Of a stretch of 64,000 nt of DNA, positions 9,355-17,977 are shown in pieces. The notes below the pieces were generated by a model. It searched no databases. It had not been told where the DNA came from and worked only from the letters and a program-made list of their open reading frames with translations. The position numbers and the translations under genes were made by a program. The DNA is taken from contig NZ_BOMN01000027.1 in NCBI RefSeq assembly GCF_016862215.1, forward strand, positions 1 to 64,000. Direction: 5' to 3'. Each line of letters opens with the position of its first letter. Position 1 is the first letter of the stretch. The stretch is from Winogradskya humida (GTDB taxonomy: Bacteria; Actinomycetota; Actinomycetes; Mycobacteriales; Micromonosporaceae).

Positions 9355-10191
9355 ATGACCGATCACCAGGCCACCATCGAGCCCAGGGGCGAGTTCGAGC
9401 TCTCCCGCGCTATCGCCTTCCTTGAGGCATGGCCGGCTACCCAACTGCCGGCGAACGGCACTGACCTGTGTTTCTCCTACTGCTCGGAGAGCGACTGGCA
9501 GCCCGTCGACATCCGCGTCTCGCAATCCGGCCGCAAGGTCAACCTGACGATGACCGCCCCGGTCGAGGACGAGGTCGCCAGAATCCTCTCGCTGGACATC
9601 GATGGCACACCCCTCACCGACATCGCAGGCCGCGACCCGGTCGTGGCCCGCCTGCTCGCCGCGGCTCCGGGACTGCGACCGGTCTGCTTCTGGACCCCGT
9701 GGGAGGCGGCCTGCTGGGCGGTCCTGTCCCAGCGCACGTCGAGGCGCACGGCAACGGCCCACAAACAACGCATCACCCGCGAGCTCGGTACGCGCTCCGC
9801 GTTCCCGTCACCCCAGGTGATCCTGGAGGCGCAGGCCCTGCCCGGCGTCAACCCTGTCAAACTAGAACGCCTGCACGCCCTCGCCGCGGCGGCCCTCGAC
9901 GGAACGCTCACGACCAGGGCACTACGCGCCGTCCCCGCCGCAGAAGCCCTGGCCAGCCTGCAGGAGCTCCCCGGAATCGGCCCTTTCTCCGCGGACCTGA
10001 TCCTCATCCGCGGAGCCGGCTCCCCCGACATCGCCCCCACGACCGAGTCCCGCCTGCTCACCGCGATCCAGCACGCCTACGAGCTTCCGGAACCCCCGAC
10101 GCCCACCGAGTTCCGCGCCATCACCGACGCCTGGCAGCCCCTCCGCTCCTGGGTCTCCTTCTTCTTCCGCGCGACCCCGCTCCCGGCTTGA
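9355..10191 (+). CDS. AlkA-like HhH-GPD DNA glycosylase
   Basis: This 278-residue protein resembles 3-methyladenine DNA glycosylase II, which removes alkylated bases for base excision repair. The helix-hairpin-helix reads LPGIGPFSADLILIRG (about 205-220). The loop after it, SPDIAPTTESRLL, aligns with the family loop that carries the catalytic Asp (as in AlkA PDDYL), but here the aligned position is Glu231. WEAACWAVLSQR is the usual helix before the HhH. The Asp-to-Glu change makes activity uncertain. A related actinobacterial subgroup may share it. The gene has its own promoter and stands between unrelated genes. Confidence 0.8.
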   Translation: MTDHQATIEPRGEFELSRAIAFLEAWPATQLPANGTDLCFSYCSESDWQPVDIRVSQSGRKVNLTMTAPVEDEVARILSLDIDGTPLTDIAGRDPVVARLLAAAPGLRPVCFWTPWEAACWAVLSQRTSRRTATAHKQRITRELGTRSAFPSPQVILEAQALPGVNPVKLERLHALAAAALDGTLTTRALRAVPAAEALASLQELPGIGPFSADLILIRGAGSPDIAPTTESRLLTAIQHAYELPEPPTPTEFRAITDAWQPLRSWVSFFFRATPLPA

Positions 10192-10276
10192 CAGCACAGA
10201 TAATCTGATCCTCCGTACCTCCGGCCAGCCGTGAGTCGCGAGGGGGCCCCTGCCCTCTCGACACTCAGGAGCCGTA

Positions 10277-11485
10277 ATGCGCCGGGCGCCCGCCCTCTCC
10301 TTCCTGCTCATCACCGTCTTTCTCGACCTGCTCAGCCTGGGCCTGATCGTGCCGATCGTCCCGGCCCTGCTGACCACGGTCACCGGGGACGCCGCCGACG
10401 CGGTCCGCTGGTCCGGCCTGCTCGGCTCGACGTTCGGCCTGCTGCAATTCGTCGTCGCACCGCTGCTGGGACAGCTCTCCGACAGGTACGGCCGCCGCCC
10501 GGTCCTGCTCACCTCGCTGGCCTGCCTCGGCGTCGACTGGCTGGCTCACGCGATCTCCCCGGACCCGTGGACGCTGCTGGCCTTCCACGCCCTGGCCGGT
10601 GCCTGCGCGGGCACGAACACCGTGGTCAACGCGTACGTCGCGGACATCATCGAACCCCGTGGCCGGGCCCGCGCGTACGGGCTGATCGGCGCAGCCTTCA
10701 GCTGTGGCTTCGTAGCCGGCCCCACCATCGGCGGCCTGCTGGGAGCAATGGACGTACGCCTGCCGTTCTTCGCAGCGGCCGCCCTCTGCTTCGCCAACGT
10801 CGCCTACGGCTGGTTCGTCCTCCCCGAATCCCGCCCCGGCGACCGCACGACCCCGCTGACCCTGCGAACGGCCAACCCCATCGGCGCCCTCACGGCGGTC
10901 CTCCGCCGCCCCACCCTCGGCCGCCTCGCCCACGCCCGCCTCTACAGCGACATCGCCCGCATGACCCACCAGTCAACCTGGGCCTTCTACCTGACCACCC
11001 AATTCACCTGGTCCACCGCCCACATAGGCCTGGTAATGGCCGGCGCTGCCCTGGCCGGCGCCCTCTTCCAAGCCACAGCGGTCGCCCCGATCATCCACCG
11101 CCTTGGAGTGAAACGCGCTGCGGTCCTTGGGGCCACACTCACGGTCGCCACTCTTACCGGCACCGCTTTCGCAAACGCACCATGGCAGCTCTACGCCGTT
11201 CAAACAGTCGCCGTACTCAGCTCATTCGGCCCGGCAGCAGCTCAATCTTGGATCTCCACCACTGCCACCCCCACAGAACAAGGCACAGTCCAAGGCGCCC
11301 TGACCGCAATCAGCGCAACCGCAGAAACCCTCGTCCCGATAACGGCCGCAGCAGCCTTCGCCTGGTCCCTGACCCACGCCACCCCAGGCCTCCCCTTCGC
11401 CGTAGCAGCAGCCTTCACCGCCACATCGGCCCTCCTACTGTCCAAAACAGACAGACCCCGCCCCCACCCCACGCGCCCTAACTAA
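10277..11485 (+). CDS. MFS efflux transporter, TetA/drug:H+ antiporter-like
   Basis: This 402-residue membrane protein has about twelve hydrophobic helices. Its opening (LLITVFLDLLSLGLIVPIVP) and motif A (GQLSDRYGRRPVLL) in the loop between helices 2 and 3 are typical of the TetA class of drug/proton antiporters. The ATG is preceded by an AGGAG ribosome site 6 nt upstream. No TetR repressor is adjacent, so the substrate cannot be inferred. The gene may be tetracycline-like only in fold. Codon third positions turn less GC-biased in the last third, but the frame stays open and membrane-like. Confidence 0.85.
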   Translation: MRRAPALSFLLITVFLDLLSLGLIVPIVPALLTTVTGDAADAVRWSGLLGSTFGLLQFVVAPLLGQLSDRYGRRPVLLTSLACLGVDWLAHAISPDPWTLLAFHALAGACAGTNTVVNAYVADIIEPRGRARAYGLIGAAFSCGFVAGPTIGGLLGAMDVRLPFFAAAALCFANVAYGWFVLPESRPGDRTTPLTLRTANPIGALTAVLRRPTLGRLAHARLYSDIARMTHQSTWAFYLTTQFTWSTAHIGLVMAGAALAGALFQATAVAPIIHRLGVKRAAVLGATLTVATLTGTAFANAPWQLYAVQTVAVLSSFGPAAAQSWISTTATPTEQGTVQGALTAISATAETLVPITAAAAFAWSLTHATPGLPFAVAAAFTATSALLLSKTDRPRPHPTRPN

Positions 11486-11542
11486 TCCAGCCACCAAGCG
11501 CGCAAAGCAACAGCGAGTGTTGGAACCGGGGGTGACCACAAC

Positions 11543-11619
11543 GGGTTCGGGGCGGGCATTGCCTCACGCAGGGATCAAGCCTGACCGCCCTGCGTGAGGC
11601 AATGCCCGCCCCCGAACCC
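11543..11619. terminator. very long bidirectional hairpin between convergent genes
   Basis: The left arm 11543-11573 and right arm 11588-11619 pair over 31 bp with a single bulged G, around a 14-nt loop. It sits between the MFS gene and guaB3, which converge, so it can terminate both. Confidence 0.85.
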
Positions 11620-11635
11620 AACCGTGACGCAAAAC

Positions 11636-12754
11636 CTACTTATCCAAAACGAGCGCCACTTTTTGGAACTCTTTAACGTCGCTGTATCCGCACTTGGCCA
11701 TGGCCCGCTTGAGACCGCCGAACAGGTTCAGCTGCCCATCAGCCCGGGAAGCCGGCCCGTAAAGCAACTCCTCCATGGTCCCGTCCGGCTCGCCCGCGAT
11801 GCAGAAACCGCCGCGCGGAAGGCTCGGGTGAGAAGCCGCCGAATGCCACCAAGCTCCGCCGGCGGGTGCGCCCTCGGCAAGAGAGAGGGGCTCACCGAGC
11901 ATCACGGCGTCGGCGCCGCAGCCGATTGCCTTCGCGATGTCGCCCGAGGTGGAGATGCCGCCGTCGGCGATGAGGTGGACGTAGCGGCCACCGGTCTCGT
12001 CGAGGTAGTCGCGGCGGGCCGCGGCGGCGTCGGCGATCGCGGTCGCCATCGGGACGCGGATGCCGAGGACGGTGTCCGTGGTGGACCACTCGTCCGCGCC
12101 GATGCCGACGATGACGCCTGCCGCGCCGGTGCGCATGAGGTGCAGGGCGGTCTTGTAGTCGGTGCAGCCGCCGACGATGACGGGAAGGTCGAGGTCGGCG
12201 ATGAATTCTTTGAGGTTGAGGGGCTCGTCGGTGGTGGAGACGTGCTCCGCGCTGACCAGGGTGCCCTGGATGACGAGCAGGTCGACGCCCGCGTCCAGGA
12301 TCACCGGGGCGAGCTGGAGGGTGTGCTGCGGGGAGACGCGGACCGCGACGGTGATGCCGCCCTCACGCATGGTGCGGACGCGCTCGGCGATCAGCTCGGG
12401 ACGGATCGGCTCGGCGTAGACCTCTTGGAGGCGCTTGGTGGCGTCGGCTTCCTCGTCGAGCGAGGCGAGCTCTTCGAGGATCTTGCTCGGGTCCTCGTAG
12501 CGGGTCCAGAGGCCTTCGGCGTTGAGCACGCCCAGGCCGCCGAGGCGACCGAGGGCGATGGCCGAGGCCGGGCTCATGGTCGCGTCCGACGGGTGCGCGA
12601 CGCAGGGGATCCGGAACGGGTAGGCGTCCACCTTCCAGTCGGTGGATACGTCTTCCACGTCCCGGGTGCGGCGGCTGGGGACGATCGCGATGTCGTCCAG
12701 GTGATACCCGCGCTGGGCCGTCTTGCCCAGACCGATCTCCACCACGTCGCGCAT
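11636..12754 (-). CDS. guaB3: GuaB3-type IMP dehydrogenase-related protein
   Basis: This 372-residue TIM-barrel protein belongs to the IMPDH/GMP reductase superfamily, GuaB3 branch, and lacks CBS domains. Visible features are the IAIVPSRRTRD opening, the NMP-binding glycine loops (TGAAGVIVGIG) and the C-terminal [15 protein letters not shown] phosphate site. It follows guaB by 64 bp on the same strand, as in mycobacteria (Rv3410c after Rv3411c) and Streptomyces. The loop that would carry the IMPDH active-site Cys does not have the canonical GPGxICTTR form, so a standard IMPDH reaction is not assured. Recent work on cyanobacterial GuaB3 points to nucleotide reduction instead. Confidence 0.9.
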   Translation of the reverse strand: MRDVVEIGLGKTAQRGYHLDDIAIVPSRRTRDVEDVSTDWKVDAYPFRIPCVAHPSDATMSPASAIALGRLGGLGVLNAEGLWTRYEDPSKILEELASLDEEADATKRLQEVYAEPIRPELIAERVRTMREGGITVAVRVSPQHTLQLAPVILDAGVDLLVIQGTLVSAEHVSTTDEPLNLKEFIADLDLPVIVGGCTDYKTALHLMRTGAAGVIVGIGADEWSTTDTVLGIRVPMATAIADAAAARRDYLDETGGRYVHLIADGGISTSGDIAKAIGCGADAVMLGEPLSLAEGAPAGGAWWHSAASHPSLPRGGFCIAGEPDGTMEELLYGPASRADGQLNLFGGLKRAMAKCGYSDVKEFQKVALVLDK

Positions 12755-12818
12755 CAGAAAAACCCTTCAGTCCGTATTTGGGCGGTGGGTGGGGCGGTTG
12801 GAAGGTCCTTCTTAGAAT

Positions 12819-14309
<1,491 letters not shown>

Positions 14310-14414
14310 TCATCCCTACAGGAGAGGCCGAGTGTTACATCCTACCCATCGTCAAGTCGTTACCCGTGGGGACGGACAGCAGGTGCGGGCCAGCACACAT
14401 TGCCCTCAGGTGGG

Positions 14415-14420
14415 TACGGT
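14415..14420 (+). promoter_or_regulatory. candidate -10 box of the DUF5319 gene
   Basis: TACGGT lies exactly 7 nt before the GTG at 14428, which fits a leaderless transcript and favours that start over an in-frame GTG at 14410. Confidence 0.45.
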
Positions 14421-14427
14421 AGACATC

Positions 14428-14829
14428 GTGCAGGAAGAGCCGATCGACCCGTTCAACGGCGACCCCGCCGACCCGGCCGCCGGACTCGACGACCTCTCGG
14501 AGGACGCCGAGCAGGAACCGCTGACCGAGGCCGAGCGGCAGGACGTCCTCGAGGACCTCTCCGACCTGGAGATTTACCAGGCGTTGCTGAGTCCTACGGG
14601 CATCCGTGGGCTGGTGATCGAGTGCGAGGACTGTCACGAGCCGCACTACTTCGACTGGGATCTGCTCCGGGGCAACCTGCGGCATCTGCTGTCGTCCGGG
14701 CGGCCCAGGGTGCATGAGCCGGCTTACGACCCGGATCCGGACCACTACGTCACGTGGGAATATGCGCGCGGTTATGCAGATGGCGTTCACGACACGCTGA
14801 CAGAGGGCACGGACGACGACGCTAGCTAG
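14428..14829 (+). CDS. DUF5319 family protein
   Basis: This small acidic protein of 133 residues has no known function. After an acidic Asp/Glu/Pro-rich N-terminus (1-50) comes a conserved core with GIRGLVIECEDCHEPHYFDW, including a CxxCH cluster that might bind metal, then LLRGNLRHLL and an aromatic WEYARGYADG segment. It matches the DUF5319 family (M. tuberculosis Rv3412), which sits divergent from guaB2 in actinobacteria just as here. The start is GTG, chosen because it follows a TACGGT box by 7 nt. The next sense-strand gene is far away behind a repeat-filled gap. Confidence 0.85.
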   Translation: MQEEPIDPFNGDPADPAAGLDDLSEDAEQEPLTEAERQDVLEDLSDLEIYQALLSPTGIRGLVIECEDCHEPHYFDWDLLRGNLRHLLSSGRPRVHEPAYDPDPDHYVTWEYARGYADGVHDTLTEGTDDDAS

Positions 14830-14837
14830 GTGGGTTG

Positions 14838-15130
14838 TCAGAGCGCTACCCAGCGCCGTGGTCTGTGAACCGAGCGCTACACAGCTCCGTGGTCTGCAAA
14901 ACAGAGCGCTACCCAGCGTCGTGGTCTGTGAACTGAGCGCAATACGGCTCCGTGGGTCTGTAACGGCAAACACCCACCACCTCGGCAACCACCCACCACG
15001 GCCGGGCACCCTGAGCGCCGTGAGCGACAAACTGAGCGCAACGAGCTGGGTGGGTCTGTAAGAACCGAGCGGAGCAGAGCCGGGTGGGTCTGTGAAAAAG
15101 CGAGCGAAGCTGAGCTGGGTGGGTCTGTAA
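14838..15130. repeat. diverged direct repeats sharing a GTGGTCTGTGAA-like core
   Basis: Units of about 30 bp repeat the pattern GAGCGCTAC-CAGC-CCGTGGTCTGTGAAC at least four times up to about 14965. Copies with the core GCTGGGTGGGTCTGTAA follow, three times between 15040 and 15130. The last form resembles the unit of the array at 15284, so both may stem from one ancestral repeat. Confidence 0.65.
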
Positions 15131-15169
15131 CTGGCCTCCCTGAGTTTCTGGCCTCGCTTCGCTCGGCGG

Positions 15170-15272
15170 GCACTTCGCCCCTGGGAGCCGATGTCGAGTG
15201 CACCAAAAAGCAGACCACGGAAAAGCGCCGCGGTCTGCTTTTTGGCACCCTCAACATCGACGGGCGAAGTGC
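15170..15272. repeat. ~100-bp imperfect palindrome
   Basis: The outer arms GCACTTCGCCC (15170-15180) and GGGCGAAGTGC (15262-15272) pair perfectly. Inside them CGATGT/ACATCG and CCAAAAAGCAGACC/GGTCTGCTTTTTGG extend the pairing with small bulges. The structure resembles a non-autonomous palindromic element or a strong bidirectional terminator. Confidence 0.7.
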
Positions 15273-15283
15273 GGAGCCAGTTC

Positions 15284-15456
15284 ACTGGGTTGGATCTGTA
15301 AAAGCGGGGCTGACTGGGTTGGATCTGTGAAAGCGGGGCTGACTGGGTTGGATCTGGAAAAGCGGGGGTGACTGGGTTGGATCTGGAAAAGCGGGGGTCG
15401 CTGGGTTGGATCTGGGAAAACGCGGTTTACTGGGTGGATCTAGAAATATGGGGTTT
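15284..15456. repeat. 29-bp tandem repeat, six copies
   Basis: Units start at 15284, 15313, 15342, 15371, 15400 and 15429. The common core is ACTGGGTTGGATCTG followed by an A/G-rich part. The copies diverge progressively towards the bldM-like gene, and the last is 28 bp. There are no spacers between units. Confidence 0.85.
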
Positions 15457-15540
15457 AGCGGGTTTAGTGGGTTGTTTTGGGGTGCGCCTGGGCTGGAGGG
15501 GGTCAGGCGCAACCAAGTTGGCGGTGGGTGACCGGGAGTG

Positions 15541-16386
15541 TTAGGCCACTAGGCCGGCTCGGAAGCCGGCGGCTACTGCGTGGGCTCGGTCTCGGGCGCC
15601 TAGTTTTCGGAAGAGGCGGCGGGCGTGGGTTTTTACTGTGTCTTCGGAGACGAAGAGTTCGCGGCCGATTTCGGCGTTGCTCTTGCCGTCGGCCATTCCT
15701 CGTAGAACTTGGAGCTCACGCTCCGTGAGGGTGAGGCGGCGGCCTGCCGGGGCGGCCTCGCCGGGGCGGCCGTCGTTGCCCGGCCAGACCAGCGGGCGGC
15801 CGGTGACCGGGTCGATGTCCGGGCCGTCGCCACGCTGCGCGGGGACCATCGGGGAGTTCGGCAACATGGCGGGTACGCCGGCCGCGTTGGGAGTGCCCGC
15901 CATTGCGAGGCCTTCCCGGTGCAGGCCGCGCGCGGCCGCCGAGTTGTTGTTGCGGCCCGCCTGACCCACCGCCGCGGGCTGGGCATTCGCGCCGTTCATC
16001 GGCATGCCCTGCGGGCGGACCGGCAACAGCAACAGAAGTAGAGCCTTGGCGACGACGCTGACCAGGTCGTGCTCGACGCCGCGGATGACACCGCGGGCGC
16101 CGGCGGCGACCGCGGCGGCGGCGACCCGGGGGTCTTCCGCGCCGAAGAGAACGAGTTGTGCCTGTGGGGCGCGGGCGAGTACGCGCCGGGTGAAGCCGAC
16201 GCTGTCGGGACGGGTCACGGCGGTGTCGGCCAGGACAACCTCGGCCGGCCTCTCAGCCAGTCGGATCATGGCCTCGGTCTCGCTCACCGCGGTCCGCACG
16301 ACACCGGTCATGCCGAGCCGGGCCGCGGTGGACGCGACGGTCTGGGCCGCTAGTGGGGTACGGACGCACACGAGGACGGTACGCAC
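15541..16386 (-). CDS. bldM: BldM-like atypical response regulator (LuxR-type HTH)
   Basis: The last 60 residues (NAEIGRELFVSEDTVKTHAR, then an RLFRKLGARDRAHAVA-like end) are nearly those of Streptomyces BldM, which controls aerial growth and sporulation genes alone or with WhiI. The N-terminal receiver fold keeps Asp54 (VVLADTAV) but the acidic pair near residue 8 is Val-Arg and the usual Lys is absent, so phosphorylation is unlikely. An Ala/Pro/Asn-rich linker of about 80 residues makes the protein 281 long, against about 203 in Streptomyces. A GTG start has AGAAGGAGG just upstream. It lies divergent from whiD and near guaB, as in Streptomyces. Confidence 0.85.
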   Translation of the reverse strand: MRTVLVCVRTPLAAQTVASTAARLGMTGVVRTAVSETEAMIRLAERPAEVVLADTAVTRPDSVGFTRRVLARAPQAQLVLFGAEDPRVAAAAVAAGARGVIRGVEHDLVSVVAKALLLLLLPVRPQGMPMNGANAQPAAVGQAGRNNNSAAARGLHREGLAMAGTPNAAGVPAMLPNSPMVPAQRGDGPDIDPVTGRPLVWPGNDGRPGEAAPAGRRLTLTERELQVLRGMADGKSNAEIGRELFVSEDTVKTHARRLFRKLGARDRAHAVAAGFRAGLVA

Positions 16387-16617
16387 AGTGATCCTCCTTC
16401 TCTCTCAGAGGAGATCACGCGAGGGCCGCAGCATTACGCGCTTTAGATGGAAAAAATGGGAAACATCGGTAGGGTTCGCGGCACCGATGCGATACGGCTG
16501 ACGAAGACATCGACAACTCGTGTGTGATCCGGCGTGTGCCGGGGTAAACGGGCGGCAGGCCTGAGCCAGGGCCCCTCATGACAACACTCCGCGGTGCCGC
16601 GCGGGAGGAGGGTGTTG

Positions 16618-17007
16618 ATGTCGAACGTTCGCAGACTGCCCGGGCCCATCGCCGACCTTTGGGATTGGCAGCGACTCGGTAATTGCCGGGGCCGGGACAG
16701 TACCCAGTTCTTTCACCCCGACGGCGAGCGCGGGTCGTCCCGCAATCGCCGCGAGGCCAAGGCCAAGAGCATGTGTGGCGCCTGCCCGGTGCGGGCGGAG
16801 TGCGCAGCACACGCGCTGGCCGTCCGTGAGCCTTACGGGGTCTGGGGAGGTTTGACCGAGGCGGAGCGGCTGCGGCTGCTCGCGGTCGGCTGGGAAGACC
16901 TTGCCGATCGGCATCACGGACGGGTCGACCTCGTCCGGCTCGAGGCACGCCTCGGCCGGCCCCACAAGTCGACGGTTCCGGCACAACGGCAGGCACCTGC
17001 GGCCTGA
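16618..17007 (+). CDS. whiD: WhiB-family iron-sulphur regulator, WhiD/WhiB3 type
   Basis: WhiD-type proteins carry a [4Fe-4S] cluster, bind the principal sigma factor and are needed for late spore development in Streptomyces. WhiB3 of M. tuberculosis is the redox-sensing counterpart. The 129-residue protein has the four cluster cysteines Cys23, Cys53, Cys56 and Cys62 (CGACPVRAEC), the turn GVWGGLT (74-80), and the family opening RLPGPIADLWDW. The ATG at 16618 is chosen over an in-frame GTG at 16594 because GGGAGGAGGG lies about 5 nt upstream of it. It is divergent from the bldM-like gene, with a 231-bp shared upstream region. Confidence 0.93.
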   Translation: MSNVRRLPGPIADLWDWQRLGNCRGRDSTQFFHPDGERGSSRNRREAKAKSMCGACPVRAECAAHALAVREPYGVWGGLTEAERLRLLAVGWEDLADRHHGRVDLVRLEARLGRPHKSTVPAQRQAPAA

Positions 17008-17291
17008 CGGCGCACCGAGCGCGGCACAACAACACAGCTGACGACGCGGTTCCCCTGCGGGAGCCGCGTCGGCGTATTCGACGGCATGTCAGCCGCATCC
17101 GTGGACATGCAAGCCACCGTATGAGCGAACTTGGCCTTGACGTCGGACGAAAAGTGCGGCTTTCGCGTGACACGGTTATCCGGAGTGCGCAGCGCTGACC
17201 GGATACCCGCAAACGTGCGCAGCCCGCGGAACCACGGCGATACGCTCCGGGAACCCAGCGAGCGAGTCACCGGAGCGGAGCGCAGGCGGAC

Positions 17292-17681
17292 ATGCCCGGA
17301 ACCGACATCAAGCCCACCGAGCCGGACCGCCTCGACCGCATCGAGCAGGCAATCGTCCACATCTCGTCGGTGCTCGAGAGCCTCCGGCAGGACCACGATC
17401 ACGCCGCTACGGGTGCGAGCCGGATGGCCTCCCGCCTCGACCTGATCGACAGCGCGGTCAGCGCCCTGGCAGCGACGGTCGCCGAACGAAAACGAGCCGA
17501 GCCTGTCAGAGAAACGACACCCGACGTCGAGGGACTGCTCACCCTGCTGGACACGAGGCAGTCGGTGCCCGGGCTCTGGCCGACGGTGATCGGCGTGGGT
17601 TCGCTGCTCGATCTGGACGGCCGGGCCACGTACGAGTCGATGGTCACGGTCATGACCGACGCTCAGGGCTACCAGAACTGA
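17292..17681 (+). CDS. hypothetical protein with coiled-coil segment
   Basis: I do not recognise this 129-residue protein. Residues 12-65 are charged and heptad-like (LDRIEQAIVHISSVLESLR, then a SRLDLIDSAVSALAATV-like run), suggesting a short coiled coil. The C-terminal part is globular-looking with GLWPTVIGVGSLLDLDGRA. There is no signal peptide or membrane helix. Its TGA overlaps the ATG of the next gene (TGATG), so the two are translationally coupled and probably work together. The third-position GC bias supports coding. Confidence 0.7.
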   Translation: MPGTDIKPTEPDRLDRIEQAIVHISSVLESLRQDHDHAATGASRMASRLDLIDSAVSALAATVAERKRAEPVRETTPDVEGLLTLLDTRQSVPGLWPTVIGVGSLLDLDGRATYESMVTVMTDAQGYQN

Positions 17682-17977
17682 TGACGACGACGTCGCAGTA
17701 CTTCAAGCTCGCCGTCGAGACCCCGGACGAGGACATCAAGCGCTGTCTGCTGACCCTCGCCGAGCGGGATCAGGCCGACCGGATGGAGCTGGCCCGGCTG
17801 GCACACTCCGCCGCACGTCGCGGGCAGATCTTCGGCATCCTCGCCGTCACGCTCTGCGCGGCGCTGGCCGGCTATGTCGCCTTCCTCGGGCACCCGGGCT
17901 GGGCGGCGGCCGTCGTGCTGATCGAGGTGGCGGGGGTCGCCGGCGCCAACGTGGCCGGTCGGCTCAGTCGACGGTGA
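17681..17977 (+). CDS. small membrane protein, DUF2335-like
   Basis: This 98-residue protein has a charged N-terminal helix (DEDIKRCLLTLAERDQADRM) followed by two membrane helices (about 48-68 and 73-92), joined by the short turn GHPGW. That layout resembles small DUF2335-type membrane proteins, but the assignment is tentative. It is coupled to the upstream coiled-coil gene by overlapping stop and start codons. Its 3' end overlaps the convergent molybdoenzyme gene by 14 bp. Confidence 0.7.
   Translation: MTTTSQYFKLAVETPDEDIKRCLLTLAERDQADRMELARLAHSAARRGQIFGILAVTLCAALAGYVAFLGHPGWAAAVVLIEVAGVAGANVAGRLSRR

Larger units (their letters stand above)
14830..15540. other. 711-bp gene-free repeat region
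   Basis: No open frame here has the GC3 bias of the neighbouring genes. The sequence is made of three kinds of repeats listed separately. They are diverged 30-odd-bp units (14838-15130), a ~100-bp imperfect palindrome (15170-15272) and a 29-bp tandem array (15284-15456). In mycobacteria and Streptomyces the corresponding place holds a sigma factor gene or other small genes. Confidence 0.75.

Noticed and set aside
15284..15456. CRISPR-like direct repeats
   Set aside because: Units are contiguous with no spacers, and no cas gene is nearby.
15282..15512. 76-codon Pro/Asn/Ser/Phe-rich frame in the repeat array
   Set aside because: It is the translation of the 29-bp array, with no start-site support and no relation to known proteins.
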